From assembly GCA_036897095.1 (NCBI GenBank), contig JAYMSP010000083.1:26150-90149 (forward strand): a DNA stretch of 64,000 nt. Direction: 5' to 3'. The notes below the pieces were generated by a model. The model did no database searches. It was not told where the DNA came from and worked only from the letters and a program-made list of their open reading frames with translations. Origin of the DNA: Plantago elongata (Eukaryota > Streptophyta > Magnoliopsida > Lamiales > Plantaginaceae). The position numbers were made by a program, and so were the translations under genes. Numbering within the stretch: position 1 is the stretch's first letter; each line of letters opens with the position of its first letter. This document shows positions 1 to 10,466 of the stretch, one piece after another.

Positions 1-44
1 CCTACAAGATTGTAGAGGAAAGGAGCTTGGAGGATTAACTGAAT

Positions 45-824
45 ATGTTCAACAAGTCACTTGATGACCTGAAGAACATTGATGTTCAAATCTCTGATGA
101 GGACAAGAAAATTCTCCTGATTAATGTTTTACCCAAGGTGTATGACAACCTGAAAGATGCATCACTCTATGGCAACACCACTGAGTTATCACTAAGTGAT
201 GTGGTGTCTGCAATCAGGTCCAAACAATTATAGAAGAATAGAGAGTGCAGTCAAACCATTGGTGAAGGGCTAAATGTCAAATATCAAAAAGCTAATAAGC
301 AGACGAAGAAGTTCCCTGAGCCAAAGAAACAATTTCAGGCTCCTCAGAACATGCAACACACCGAGTTTAAGGGGATGAGAAAGTGTTTCCACTGCCACAA
401 GAATGAACATATGAAGAAAGATTGTCCCCTCTTTAAGAAAAGACCTGACAATAATAACATAACTAATGCAACTAATGTGTTTGCAGGGATTGTTGATGAA
501 GCTGCAGATGCACAGGTTCTTTGTGTGTCTACCATACCAAGCTCAGATAGATGGATAATGGACTCTGGTTGCACATTCCATGTTTCACCTCACATGCATT
601 GGTTCTCTGACATGAGACCTACTAGAAGAGGGATGGTGATGGTTGCGAATGATGAACTCCGCAGCATTGAAGGGATTGGTACCATTCACTTGAGAATGAG
701 GAATGGTGACATCAGGATATTGACAGATGTCAGGTATATCCCTGACCTCAAGAGAAACTTAATATCTCTAGGTACATTAGTGAAGAAAGGTTTTAAGTTT
801 CATGCAGAAAATGGCACTCTATAA
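45..824 (+). pseudogene. copia gag C-terminus and aspartic protease remnant
   Basis: Gag packages the element RNA and the protease cuts the polyprotein. Residues encoded at 45-233 resemble the gag helical region (UBN2/gag-type) and end at a TAG. The next open stretch (351-824) carries a CX2CX4HX4C zinc knuckle (CFHCHKNEHMKKDC, about 384-425) that binds nucleic acid. The protease active-site region WIMDSGCTFHVSPH follows at about 552-593; DSGC replaces the more general D(S/T)G(A/S) but is common in plant copia elements. The stop at 822-824 cuts the protein before the integrase. It is a pseudogene because at least two stops break what should be one continuous frame. Confidence 0.85.
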
Positions 825-924
825 GTTATGAAAGGAAACATCATTATGTTGCAAGGTCCTAGAATTAATAAACTGTACTATGTTGATTGTGATGTTATAA
901 TTGATCATGCATGTGATATTACCT

Positions 925-1753
925 CTGTAAGTTCTAATATATGGCATAAGAGACTTGGTCACATAAGTCAGAAAAGATTAATTGAGCTACACAAATAAAA
1001 TTTGATTAAAGAGAGTAGCATTGAGAAGCTTCATCGATATGAGCTATGTATGTTGGGAAAATCTAAGAAAAATAGTTTTCCCACTGCTACTCACAACACA
1101 GTTGAGCCTCTAGATTATATCTATTCTGACTATGGGGACCTGCTAGTGTAGCATATCATGGTGGAGGTAAGTACTTCATGAGTTTAATTGATGACTACAC
1201 TATAAAGATTTTGGTGTACATTTTAAAAAGTAAGTCTAACGCATTTGTCACTTTTAAAAACGGGTGTGCTCTCATGAAATATGAGAAAGGTAGAGGTGTG
1301 AAATACTTTAGAACTGACAATGGCCTGGAATTCCTTTCAGAGCAATTTAAAAGTTTTTGCAGTGAAAATGGCATTAACAAACACCTCACTGTACCTGGTA
1401 CACCTCATCAGAATGGACTAGCTGAAAGGTTGAATAGAACATTGCTAGAAAGAACCAGGTGTATGATGTTTACTGCATGGGTTTCCAAACATTTCTGGGC
1501 TGAAGCTGTCACTACAGCTTATTTTCTAGTCAACAAGTGTCCATCATATGCCATAAAGTTTAAGACACCTGATGAGTTGTGGTATGGGAAGCCATACAAC
1601 TATTTGGAGCTCAAGGTCTTTGGGTGTATCGCACATGCTCATGTTACTCAAGACAAGCTTGAACCCAAGGCTTTAAAATGCATTTTTATTGGATATCCAC
1701 ATGGTGTAAAAGTCCATAAACTCTGCTGTATGGAGAAGAATCACACAAGGTAA
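925..1753 (+). pseudogene. copia integrase remnant
   Basis: The integrase would insert the cDNA into chromosomal DNA. An HHCC-like N-terminal zinc region is visible from about 940 (HKRLGH, then a Cys near 1048) but contains a TAA near 997. The core shows the DDE parts: SDY near 1126-1134 for the first Asp, RTDNG near 1311-1325 for the second, and HQNGLAERLNRT near 1407-1440 for the Glu. A frameshift near 1150 separates the first Asp from the rest. The GKPYNYLELKVFGCIAHAH stretch (about 1588-1644) matches the conserved segment after the copia integrase core. The frame ends near 1751, just before another copia-like stretch beginning VVFDEKNMPYN. Confidence 0.85.
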
Positions 1754-1767
1754 TTATTAGCAGAAAT

Positions 1768-3388
1768 GTGGTGTTTGATGAGAAAAACATGCCATACAAC
1801 TCCCAGTACTCTGGTGATAAATCTCAGAAGGAAATTGATGTCAACTTTGAGGTGGGGTTACCTGCAAACTCTGAAAATGGTCACAGGGAAGAAGAAAGAG
1901 CTGAAAGTGATCAAAATCATTTAAAAACTCCAGTACAACATAGAGATGAGTGTGCAGAGTCAGGTGGAGCTACTTCTGGTATCTCTAACTCACCACCACC
2001 AAGAAGGAAACAAGATGGTAGCAGAACAATGCTGATGTTGAAACTCTCAGAAGCTTTCAATTAGCAAGGGATAGGTACAGAAGGACCCACATAGCACCCA
2101 TCAGGCTTGATTTTGAAGACATGGTAGCTTTCACATTGAATGTAGCTGAAGAGGTTGAGTATAAAGAGCCCAGAACCTACAATGAGGCAATTTCCTGCAG
2201 TGATAAGGATAAATGGATAGTAGTCATGCAAGAGGAGCTCAACTCACTTGAAAATAACCACACATGGTCATTAGTTGAGAAACCACCATCTCAGAAACTT
2301 GTGAATTGTAAATGGATTTTCAAGAGAAAGGTTGAGGTAGCATAAGCTGAGTATTTTAGATACAAGGCCAGAGTAGTTGCAAGAGGTTTCACTCAGAGAG
2401 AAGGAATTGATTACAATGAAATCTTCTCTCCTGTAGTGAAACATGCCTCTATAAGGTTCTACTTGCTATGGTAGCTTATTTCTACCTGGAACTACAACAA
2501 CTAGATGTAAAAACAACTTTCTTACATGGAGATCTTGAGGAAACCATATACATGACTCAACCTGAGGGATTCATTTTACCAGAAAATGAAAACAAGGTTT
2601 GTCTCCTAAAGAAATCACTATATGGGTTAAAACAAAGTCCAAGACAATGGTACATGAAATTTGATGAGTATGTGTTGCAGACTGGTTTTGAAAGATCTTT
2701 ATATGACAGTTGTGTGTACATTAAAAGGTCTTAATCTCTCATCCAAGCTTACATGTTACTATATGTTGATGACATGCTAATAGTTAGCAAGGACACTAGT
2801 CAAATCACTAAAATTAAAGTTACACTCAATGATGAGTTTGACATGAAAGATCTGGGAGATGCAAAGAGGATTTTAGGCATGGATATTTGCAGAAATAGAG
2901 TTGAAGGTACTCTACATCTAAGGCAGTCTGATTGCATTAGAAAGGTGGTGAAGAGGTTTAATATGCATGAAGCTAAAGCTGTTACTTTACCACTGGGATC
3001 TCATTTCAAATTATCAGAAGAAATTAAACCTACATCTACTGATGAAGAAAAGTACATGGATTCAGTCTCTTATGCTAATGCAGTGGGAAGTATAATGTAT
3101 TTGATGATATGTAGTAGGCCTGACATTGCTCATGCCATCTCAGTTGCTAGCAAATACATGGCAAATTCTGGAGTTAAGCATTGGGAATCTTTAAAGTGGA
3201 TATTGAGATATCTAAATAGTCCTGCAAACCTGGGAATAATGTATAGAAGTGAGAGTGAAGAAGAAAACATCTATCTTCAAGGATATGTTGACTTTGACTA
3301 TGCAGTAAACCTGGCTAATAGAAGATCTCAAATTGATTTTGTGCTTACTCTATTTGGTGCTGCCATTCGCTGGAAATCTAATCTTTAG
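1768..3388 (+). pseudogene. copia reverse transcriptase remnant
   Basis: The reverse transcriptase would copy element RNA to cDNA. The segment begins with a low-complexity linker (1768-2064). The RT N-terminal region (EAISCSDKDKWIVVMQEELNSL at 2187-2252, then NCKWIFKRK) follows, with a stop at 2342, the segment [20 protein letters not shown], and a frameshift near 2460. The palm region LDVKTTFLHGDLEETIYM starts near 2501. The catalytic YVDD box (LLYVDDMLIVSK) is at about 2756-2790 and is intact, but a TAA at 2732 lies just upstream of it. The RT-RNase H connection runs to 3388. The catalytic aspartates are preserved although the frame is broken about five times, so inactivation looks fairly recent or RT decay slow. 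Confidence 0.9.
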
Positions 3389-3740
3389 TCAATGGTTGCT
3401 CTCTCCACCACTGAAGCTGAGTATATGGCAGCTACAGAGGACATAAAGGAAGCACAATGGTTGACAGGAATTCTTGAAGATTTTGGATTGAAACAGTCTA
3501 AATTTCCATTCACTGTGATAGTCAGAGTGCTCTCTATCTGATGAAACATCAAATGTGACATGAAAGGACTAAACACATTGATGTGAAGTTTCATTTCATC
3601 GGGGAAGTCATTGAAAAAGGAGAGATTGAAGTGCAGAAGATTTCTACTGAAAAGAATGCTTCTTATATGATTACTAAATCATTGCCTTTCAACAAGTTTG
3701 CTTATTGTGTGAAGCTTGTTGGAATGGTGGAAGCTTGAGT
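3389..3740 (+). pseudogene. copia RNase H remnant
   Basis: RNase H removes the RNA strand of the RNA-DNA hybrid. After the TAG at 3386-3388 the frame continues with STTEAEYMAATEDIKEAQWL, the copia RNase H core, then a frameshift near 3520 and the KHIDVKFHFI segment (about 3571-3600). The C-terminal tail ends with a TGA near 3737. It is inactive because of stops and a shift. Confidence 0.8.
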
Positions 3741-3878
3741 TGTCTGTGTGATAACTTAAGTGTACAGGTAAGGTATTGGTGATTACCCAATGCTGTCTTT
3801 GAGATAGCATGTTCTTGGAGAAGAACACTGTGGTTCCACTTTGATCCGGTGGAAGAGTTTTGCATCCAAGGTGGAGAT

Positions 3879-4270
3879 TGTAAGTTTGAGAAACTTTGGG
3901 GGTTGTCTGCAAAATTTGAGGAATTGAAGGTCTATTGTGCAAAGTCTACAACAACTAAAAGGCGCTGGATTGATCTGAGCCGTTGGATCATAAAAGAAAG
4001 GAGTGATCGGACGGATACTGCTCCAATGATGGTTATTCTCGCGTGTATAAGTAGCTAGTAGCTTTGTGTTGTAAATAATCATCAATTCACTTGTAAAATC
4101 ACTGAATTAGAGAGTTTGTGAGCGGTTAGGATCGTAGATATTGTGAATTGTGATAGCAGCTTGGATCGGAGAGTTGTGGTTGCTCGATTGACGATTCGAT
4201 CATTGCTCTGTAAGCTTGTAATTGTGTTTCCGGTGATTTAGTGGAATTGTAGTTGTTTTTCTTCCGAACA
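3879..4270 (+). repeat. probable 3' LTR of the copia element
   Basis: The segment starts with TGTAAG directly after the purine-rich tract and ends with CGAACA at 4270, giving the TGT...ACA ends expected of a copia LTR and a length of about 392 bp. It contains a TATA-like GTGTATAAGTAG near 4042-4053. The 5' LTR is outside the window, so the boundaries rest on the terminal dinucleotides and the polypurine tract alone. An end further 3' cannot be excluded. Confidence 0.6.
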
Positions 4271-4481
4271 ATAGGCCGATGTGGCTTGCCGAAGCTCGTT
4301 ATATCTTGTGTTGGTCGTTATTGCTTTATTTGTTGTTTGATAGTTACGTAATTGTTCGATTGTTGTCCTCGTCGCCATTATTGCTATTATCCGTAATTCT
4401 TCTTAATTCGTATGTGATTGATTAGTAAACCCTAATAATGCGTACACGTAAAGATAAAATGTTTAAATAGTTCATGAGATT

Positions 4482-4770
4482 AAAGCTTTGTTCTCTTCTA
4501 CTGAAAACTACTTCAGTTCAGTTCAACTTTACTTAGGCTATGTTTTCTTCAACTGAAATTCAATGAACTGAATTAAATAAAACTGAACTGAACTAAACTG
4601 AAATAATATATAAATTATAATTAAGTACAGTTGAACTGAACTGAATAAAACTAAATTAATAAACGGAATGAGTCTTAATTTTATTCAATTTAATTTAGAT
4701 TAATAAACTGAATTAGTCTTAATTTTGATTCAATTTACTTAAGTTGAGTAAATTTTATAACATACCCTAA
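4482..4770. mobile_element. Tourist-like MITE (232 bp) beside a partial copy
   Basis: The element at 4536-4767 starts GGCTATGTTTTC and ends ATAACATACCC, which are inverted repeats with one mismatch in the first nine. It is flanked by TTA (4533-4535) and TAA (4768-4770), fitting the TWA target of PIF/Harbinger-derived Tourist MITEs apart from one changed base. The interior is rich in AACTGAA and AACTGAACTGAA. The sequence at 4482-4530 repeats the same start (GCTTTGTTCTCTTC plus CTGAA motifs), so this is a second, truncated copy that the first one abuts or entered. It encodes no protein. Confidence 0.7.
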
Positions 4771-4800
4771 TTGTAATGGATGCTTCAGTGTTCAGCCAGT

Positions 4801-4886
4801 ATTAATAAAAAAAAAGGAACAGATAAGACATGAAATTGGTATTATTAATAAAAAAAAAGGAACAGATAAGACATGAAATTGGTATT
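4801..4886. repeat. tandem duplication, 43 bp x 2
   Basis: The 43-bp unit at 4801-4843 is repeated exactly at 4844-4886. Each unit holds an A-run followed by GGAACAGATAAGACATG. The exact identity points to a recent duplication or replication slippage. Confidence 0.95.
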
Positions 4887-6100
4887 ACACAAGTTTCAAC
4901 CCACATATCCTAGGAGGAAATAAAGATTGTTATCTTGTTTGTTTTACCTGCTTGGTACGAGCACCGATGATGCCCGTAGGCTTATTGATGTTCCTCTTTG
5001 GACAAAACACAAACTCCACAACTTCCTACACTGCATCTTAATACTTGTTAAATTCTTCTATTTTTACTGTTTTACTATTTTATTCCTCATTACAAAACAC
5101 TAGCTATACTGAAATTATTTTGTAACCATTTCCCAAGGCATAGTTTTTAATTCTCAGTCATGTCTTCAAATCTCCCATCCACAGTACACATATTCATTGT
5201 TCAGCTTAATGTCTGTATAGAAATACAGATAGTCGTTGAATTAAATAACTTCAATGTGACCCATCTAAATAGTATTTCAGATTTTGTATACATGATAGGT
5301 AACCCATTGATGATACTATAACTTTTCGATTGACTTTAGGACCTAAATTAGTCGAGCCGAGGTTTATTTTGTACTACTAATCTCTAATACGCATATGGTT
5401 TACCTAGATCCGCGTCAAATTTGAATGGCAATGCCAGTGTAAGTGAAAATTAAAATTAGTTGTACCAAAGATTACCCCCATGTAAGAAACCTTTTACAGC
5501 AGTTCAGATTTAAAAAAAATGAAAGGTTTGACTTTATGCTAAAGTGTAAGTGAAAATGAAAATTAGTTGTCACGCATGGTGCATGGTGAATTGGTGATAA
5601 TTCATGATTTCAGAGTACGAACTATTATGACCTGTGTAAAATTAACCTACTAGAAGTACAAAATTTTACTCACAAGAGTCACAAGAGTTGGGTTGTATCT
5701 TGCAATTAACCACTGGAAAATACTGAGGACATTTAAAAGACCAAATTTAAAGTCATGCAAATAATTAATTACTAGCATGTGACAGTATAACGACTTGAGT
5801 ATGTTAAAAGCGCAGTTTTTAATAAATCAGTAAGTTCTGAATTATTGGTAGCACGGTAACTATGTGAACCAAATGCTCATTATGATATTACCTATAAAAT
5901 ATACAACCTCGGTACCATGCTTAATTTCTAATTAAGTTGATAACGATTTTTATTTAAGAATGTGTATATTATAATAATATTGAAATGTAAAGTATAATTG
6001 ATAAACATTGGAAATATTTACGTGTATATTATGTGAAGTACTAAATTTGAGAATATTTGAACAAATAACAAAGTTAAGGGTGAATTTAAATTTATAAGTA
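4887..6100. other. intergenic DNA, no gene seen
   Basis: There is no coding signal on either strand. The only structure is a dispersed pair of near-identical 25-30 bp stretches (GTGTAAGTGAAAAT followed by AAAATTAGTTGT) near 5438 and 5545. Confidence 0.6.
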
Positions 6101-6235
6101 AGGTTTTGCTCTCTTTTATTCAGTTATAATTGTTTGAACTGAATTAAACTGAGTTAACTTACATCATAATATATGTAAACAGAGTTAAATTAAATTTAAT
6201 GGAATTGAATTAAATTAATTTTTAGTTGTATATAA
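6100..6235. mobile_element. degraded copy of the AACTGAA Tourist-like family
   Basis: The segment starts near 6100 with AAGGTTTTGCTCTC and carries TTGAACTGAATTAAACTGAG. It resembles the interior and start of the elements at 4482-4767 and 20812-20921. Clean inverted repeats and a target duplication are not visible, so the limits are approximate. Confidence 0.45.
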
Positions 6236-8745
6236 TAATGGTGGGAAAAATGTGAAATGGTTTGTTTTTTTAACCGACAAGACTGGGGGTAAATTTTGGT
6301 CATTGGAAGCAACGGTATTAAATTTGTAGCAAGGGACTGAAATCTTGGATGTTGACCCGTATCGTTCTGATTATTATTCGTGGGATTTGTAATCTATCAA
6401 AAATCTTAAAGATAACGACATATGTCCCTTATGATTTAATTTATCAACTTTAAAGTACGTTATGAAAAAGCATATATCATAAGTTTTTTAACTTGAATTC
6501 TAAATCGTGACGAGAATAAAGTTTATACCAATTTGAACCTTGAATATGAAATGCTTACTGGGTAAGACCAAATAGGCCTTTTGCTTCCCAGTACTATGTA
6601 TCTTCATGATCTTATCTATCGATGTACCTACCTTATCCGTAATGTATTAAGACAATTTTGTTTCCATTTATTGAGATTAAATCCGACTTGTCCCAAACAA
6701 TTAACCAAAAGGAACTTGCCACTTCCGGACCTAACACAAAAATGGGTCTTCAAATACTTGTATGTGCACACAACTATAAATTAAATTATAGGGTAGCTTG
6801 GAAATTTAGAATTTCATAGCACTAAGATTAGGGTGCGGTCGTGGACATTGATGGTCGCACCACAACCGCACCACGACCAATTTCGGTACGCTATTATGTG
6901 ATTGTGGGAAAAGAGTAACTTGATCGGTTGCCAATCGAGTTACTTGTTTTGTTGGGCCCCAATTCCTTTTTTTCTTATTTTTTATTATTTACAAAATATA
7001 AAAATTATACTGTCGTTTATTTTTCAAGATCTACAAAATGAGACCAGTGAAGATATATTTTCTCATACATCAAATGTTACCATTTGTTCGTATACGTACG
7101 TATTTTGTACCGTTTCACTATTATACTCGTACTTTCAGTAAAAACGTCTATTTTCGCTCCAAACTTTCATATTCACATTAATATAACTATAAACAAAAAT
7201 TAAAATTAAAAAAATTAAAAAATAGCCCGCGACCGTGATCGTGATCATTACCACAATTGAGAAAAGCGATCGCGAGATGTAGTTGCGAAGCAACCAAAAT
7301 ACCACAATTAATTTTTCGTTCACCACAGCCGGACGGTCTAACCTTTGAAGGATTATCTGACAAAATTTATAATAAACTTATTACTTTCAAACATTAGGTT
7401 AGCTCTTCTTTTAATTACTTCACTTGAATGGTATGATTGTTCATTGGCCACTCTTATGAAGTCTAGGGCAAATGAAGTATTTTATAACTTCATTTTCATT
7501 GAAAGCCACTTTAATATTAACAATGTCTTTCTAGTCACAATTAATTTATGGGGTTTTTCCATTTCTGTCGAATCTAGTTTAAATGTACACCCAAAAACTT
7601 GGCTAGTTAAATTAGGATAAGACAGATCTAATGTACCAAAATACATAGTCTGCAGTAGTTGAATAAATGTATTTGCTCCCCATTAGCCAACAAAATGGTA
7701 AATAATAATACCCTTTCAAGATTTTCCACAAGTGGTCCAAATGAAATTTATCACAATTGTTCAATGTGAAGTTTAGGCTAGCTATATCTACGGTGAATAG
7801 TCTTTTTGGCTCTCCTTATCGTAGTTGGTTGATTGTAACAAGTCCTTTTTTGCTCTGTTAGTACTTAGTAGTAGGAGTTACCATTTATATAAGTGAGTAC
7901 TTTTAACAACTATATTTGCACACACAAGATTTTAACTCTATTTTAGAAGGTCAATCTACTCATTCGTTGCATGATTGATCAATTTGAAGCATGGTTGGAT
8001 TGGACCACAAATTGGTGCTGCAACACGCAACAATTTATCCTTATCGCCAAGTGAAGAGATCGGTAGGATATGCTTCAAGGCTAGACACCCATAGTGAATA
8101 TGTCACTTTGTGCTCAAGTAGTATAGGTTTACTAACCTTTGATTTTGAATCGGTTGCTTGTAGGCGTTTTGTATTTGTTAGCTACTGACATTAATAACAA
8201 TCATAAAGCGTAATAAATATTAGAACATGTGAAAATGAAATGCGTTGGGTAAATACTACTAGAGAGAAATAATTATGAATTGAATAATTGGTTGTTGGTT
8301 CTGCGTTTTGTGTATTATTGCGTTGCAATTAACATTATTAATGGTTAGGGTGTGTGATACATTTATATGTAACTAGTGACTCGTTGATAGGCGAATCTAT
8401 TAAATCTTGCAACTTAATTTAATGGTTAGAATTTGAAGGGAAGTGCATGTTATAAAATTAATAAGGTGATCGATCATGCATACGTTGCAATGCGATTTCA
8501 CCGCATCACAAGAGGACAATTACTCTAACACTATGGGATCTTGTCCAATTAGGTTTTCTATAAATACTCCTACATGTAATCATTTATTGGCACATACTCA
8601 TTATCCAACCACTTATACCCGAGTTCTTATGAGACAATCCCGTTTTTACATATACACTTGTTCATAACCCAACATGTCCAAGACAAGTCAGGGTCTAACT
8701 ATTTCCCCTATACTTCTTGGCATGTGCTACAGGCCAAACCTATTA
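6236..8745. other. intergenic DNA with a GC-rich hairpin; no gene seen
   Basis: Short open frames here (for example 6902-7141, 7345-7620, 7991-8188) have no recognisable domains and AT-driven composition, and I do not call them. A GC-rich hairpin lies at 6833-6878: GTGCGGTCGTGG pairs with CCACAACCGCAC at 6860-6871, with CCACGACC following. A second GC-rich patch (CGCGACCGTGATCGTGATCA) lies near 7226-7250. These two patches may be the decayed ends of one element, but I cannot show a target duplication. Confidence 0.5.
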
Positions 8746-9247
8746 AGGCTGAGCAGATTCGAGACCGGATCGAAATATTAGACCAAACTGGATCGAAAAA
8801 TCGGACCTCAGACCGATCCTATGCCTATTAGGTCCTGTCATCGGTCTTCAATATTTGAAAATATCGGTCTTCGATCCGGTTCGGGCCAAAGACCTCCACC
8901 TTGTACCTCCAACCTCCACCTCCACCTCCGACCTCCACCTTCCACTTCCACCCTCGAATTCCACCTCCACCTCCGAGGTGTTGATCCTTTTAACATGAAT
9001 ATGCTTCTGGATCGAACATATTGAACATATATAGGGATTTTGAATTTTAAAATTTTAATTTCTTTTTTTAATTTCATTTGATTTTGATCGGTCCTGGACT
9101 GAACCAAACCGATTTTTTCAGTCCGGTCCGGTCCAGGACCAACCATTACTAGGTCGGGGTCTTGGGATGGAAAAATAGCTAAAACTCGATCCATGCCATT
9201 TCGGGCCATGTTCGGTCCGGTCCGAGTCTAGCCCGATGCTCACCCCT
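8746..9247. mobile_element. hAT-like MITE, about 502 bp
   Basis: The left end reads AGGCTGAGCAGATTCGAGAC and the right end, read on the other strand, AGGGGTGAGCATCGGGCTAG, forming an imperfect terminal inverted repeat. The interior is full of short GGTCCGGTCCG/CCGGATCGA motifs. The flanking 8-mers ACCTATTA (8738-8745) and AACTATGA (9248-9255) agree at six of eight positions and fit a decayed 8-bp hAT target duplication. The AGGGGTGAGCA end is common to a widespread class of plant non-autonomous hAT elements. A CCTCCACC-type pyrimidine tract lies at 8894-8975. The long minus-strand frame over this region is repeat-derived. Confidence 0.7.
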
Positions 9248-9533
9248 AACTATGAAGTTATGACCATTCACCACGAATAGAGATGTCATATATTTACCTT
9301 CATTTCAATTGGATACGGTTATGGAACAGTTGTTTATGTACATTTTATTTAATTCATTTCAAAATAATTATTTGTATTAGTAATGTATATAACATAATTT
9401 ATAATCATATTCAACGTCACTTTAATCTAATGCTCAACTTTAAAGATAAGCTAAACATCTTAATGTTAGCATGTGAAAAATATGCTAGTATATGAATATA
9501 TTAATTATATATTGTTAAATATAAATTTATTTA

Positions 9534-9682
9534 GGGGCTGATTGGCATGGCATTTCAATGGAAATTTTGGTGAAATTGTGTTTGGAATGGAATTGAAATG
9601 GAGGTATTTAAAGTGTATTTTAGGCCAAATCAATGTTCATCGAGCCAAATGGAGGCATTTAAATGTCTGGCCAATCAGCCCC
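9534..9682. mobile_element. Tourist-like MITE, 149 bp, GGGGCTGATTGGC ends
   Basis: Perfect 13-bp terminal inverted repeats (GGGGCTGATTGGC at 9534 and GCCAATCAGCCCC ending 9682) are flanked on both sides by TTA (9531-9533 and 9683-9685). This is the target duplication of PIF/Harbinger-type Tourist MITEs. The near-perfect ends suggest a fairly young insertion. Related copies are at 15055, 17846 and 57519. Confidence 0.85.
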
Positions 9683-9734
9683 TTAAACATTACAAGGATG
9701 TTACATGTATATTTAAACTAATTGAATAATATAA

Positions 9735-9780
<46 letters not shown>
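9735..9780. repeat. (AT)n(GT)15 compound microsatellite
   Basis: An AT run at 9735-9750 is followed directly by 30 bases of GT (9751-9780). The Stowaway-type end begins at the next base. Confidence 0.97.
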
Positions 9781-9783
<3 letters not shown>

Positions 9784-9896
9784 CCCTCCGTCCCGATTTG
9801 GAAGTCCCGCTTTCCATTTTAGGTTGTCACGGTTTGAATGTCTCGCTTCCTTAAATAGAAAGTTTATCTCCTACTTTATACATTATATCTCATGTC
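9781..9896. mobile_element. Stowaway-type MITE end, cut by the CACTA element
   Basis: CTCCCTCCGTCCC after TA (9780-9781) is the classic Stowaway (Tc1/mariner) terminal repeat, followed by typical Stowaway sequence to 9896. The opposite end is not found next to it because the CACTA terminus starts at 9897. The remaining part could lie beyond the CACTA element (see 13200-13480) or be lost. Confidence 0.7.
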
Positions 9897-9910
9897 ACTA
9901 CAAAAAACTG

Positions 9911-10245
9911 AGTAAATCCGTCGTTAAAGACTCACCGATCCGTCGTTGGGCCGTCGACGTCCTTTATTAAAACGGGCGTCGTTAGAAGTATAACGACGGA
10001 CTAATTTGTCCGTCGTTAGACATTACAACGGATAAAAATGAATCTGTTGTTAGTAGTCCGTTGACCACTAACGACGAATATATTTTATCGGTCGTTAAAT
10101 ATATTGATGGATAAATCTATCTGTCAGTATTATCTATCAACGGATAATATCAAGCATCATTAAACCTAACGACGGATTGACATCATCCACCGTTAAGGCG
10201 AAATTAACCTTAATTCGTGTTTCTAACGACGGATGAGACGGATAG
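9911..10245. repeat. CACTA subterminal repeat array
   Basis: About fifteen copies of an 8-10 bp motif (CCGTCGTTA and its complement TAACGACGG, with variants) occur in direct and inverted order. In En/Spm the subterminal motif is bound by the element's regulatory protein and is needed for transposition. Here it marks the 3' subterminal region. Confidence 0.85.
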
Positions 10246-10466
10246 ATACTATAATTTTTTAATATTTAAAAAAAATCGTACATGATTAATCGATTTGTTC
10301 ATATTATGTCACCCAAAACAATTATAAATAAAAGACATTCTTAAAGAACTTAAAGTTGAGAAAATATCATAATAAAAAAATTCATCACAGTTAACATGTT
10401 CGTACATAACTTCAAGTACTGTAATAGTCCTAGAAGAGTTGAATGTAATGAAATCAAAACATAGTA

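Larger units (their letters stand above)
1..3878 (+). mobile_element. Ty1/copia retrotransposon, decayed internal region
   Basis: This is the internal (gag-pol) part of a copia-superfamily LTR retrotransposon that enters from outside the window; the 5' LTR and primer binding site are not present. Domains run in copia order (gag, protease, integrase, RT, RNase H), and integrase before RT separates copia from gypsy. The reading frame is broken by in-frame stops near 230, 822 and 997 and by frameshifts near 1150, 1750, 2060, 2340, 2460, 2732 and 3388, so no intact polyprotein can be made. A purine-rich stretch (GGTGGAGA, about 3870-3877) just before the LTR fits the polypurine tract. Seen: domain motifs and stops. 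Inferred: a dead copy that could move only with help in trans, if at all. Confidence 0.93.

Noticed and set aside
8838-9209. 123-codon minus-strand frame
   Set aside because: It is repetitive and lies entirely inside the hAT-like MITE. The long frame comes from GGTCCG/CCACCT repeats that lack stops.
9911-10245. CRISPR-like repeat array
   Set aside because: Repeats are 8-10 bp, in both orientations and irregularly spaced next to a CACTACAAAAAA terminus, which identifies a CACTA subterminal region in a plant genome.
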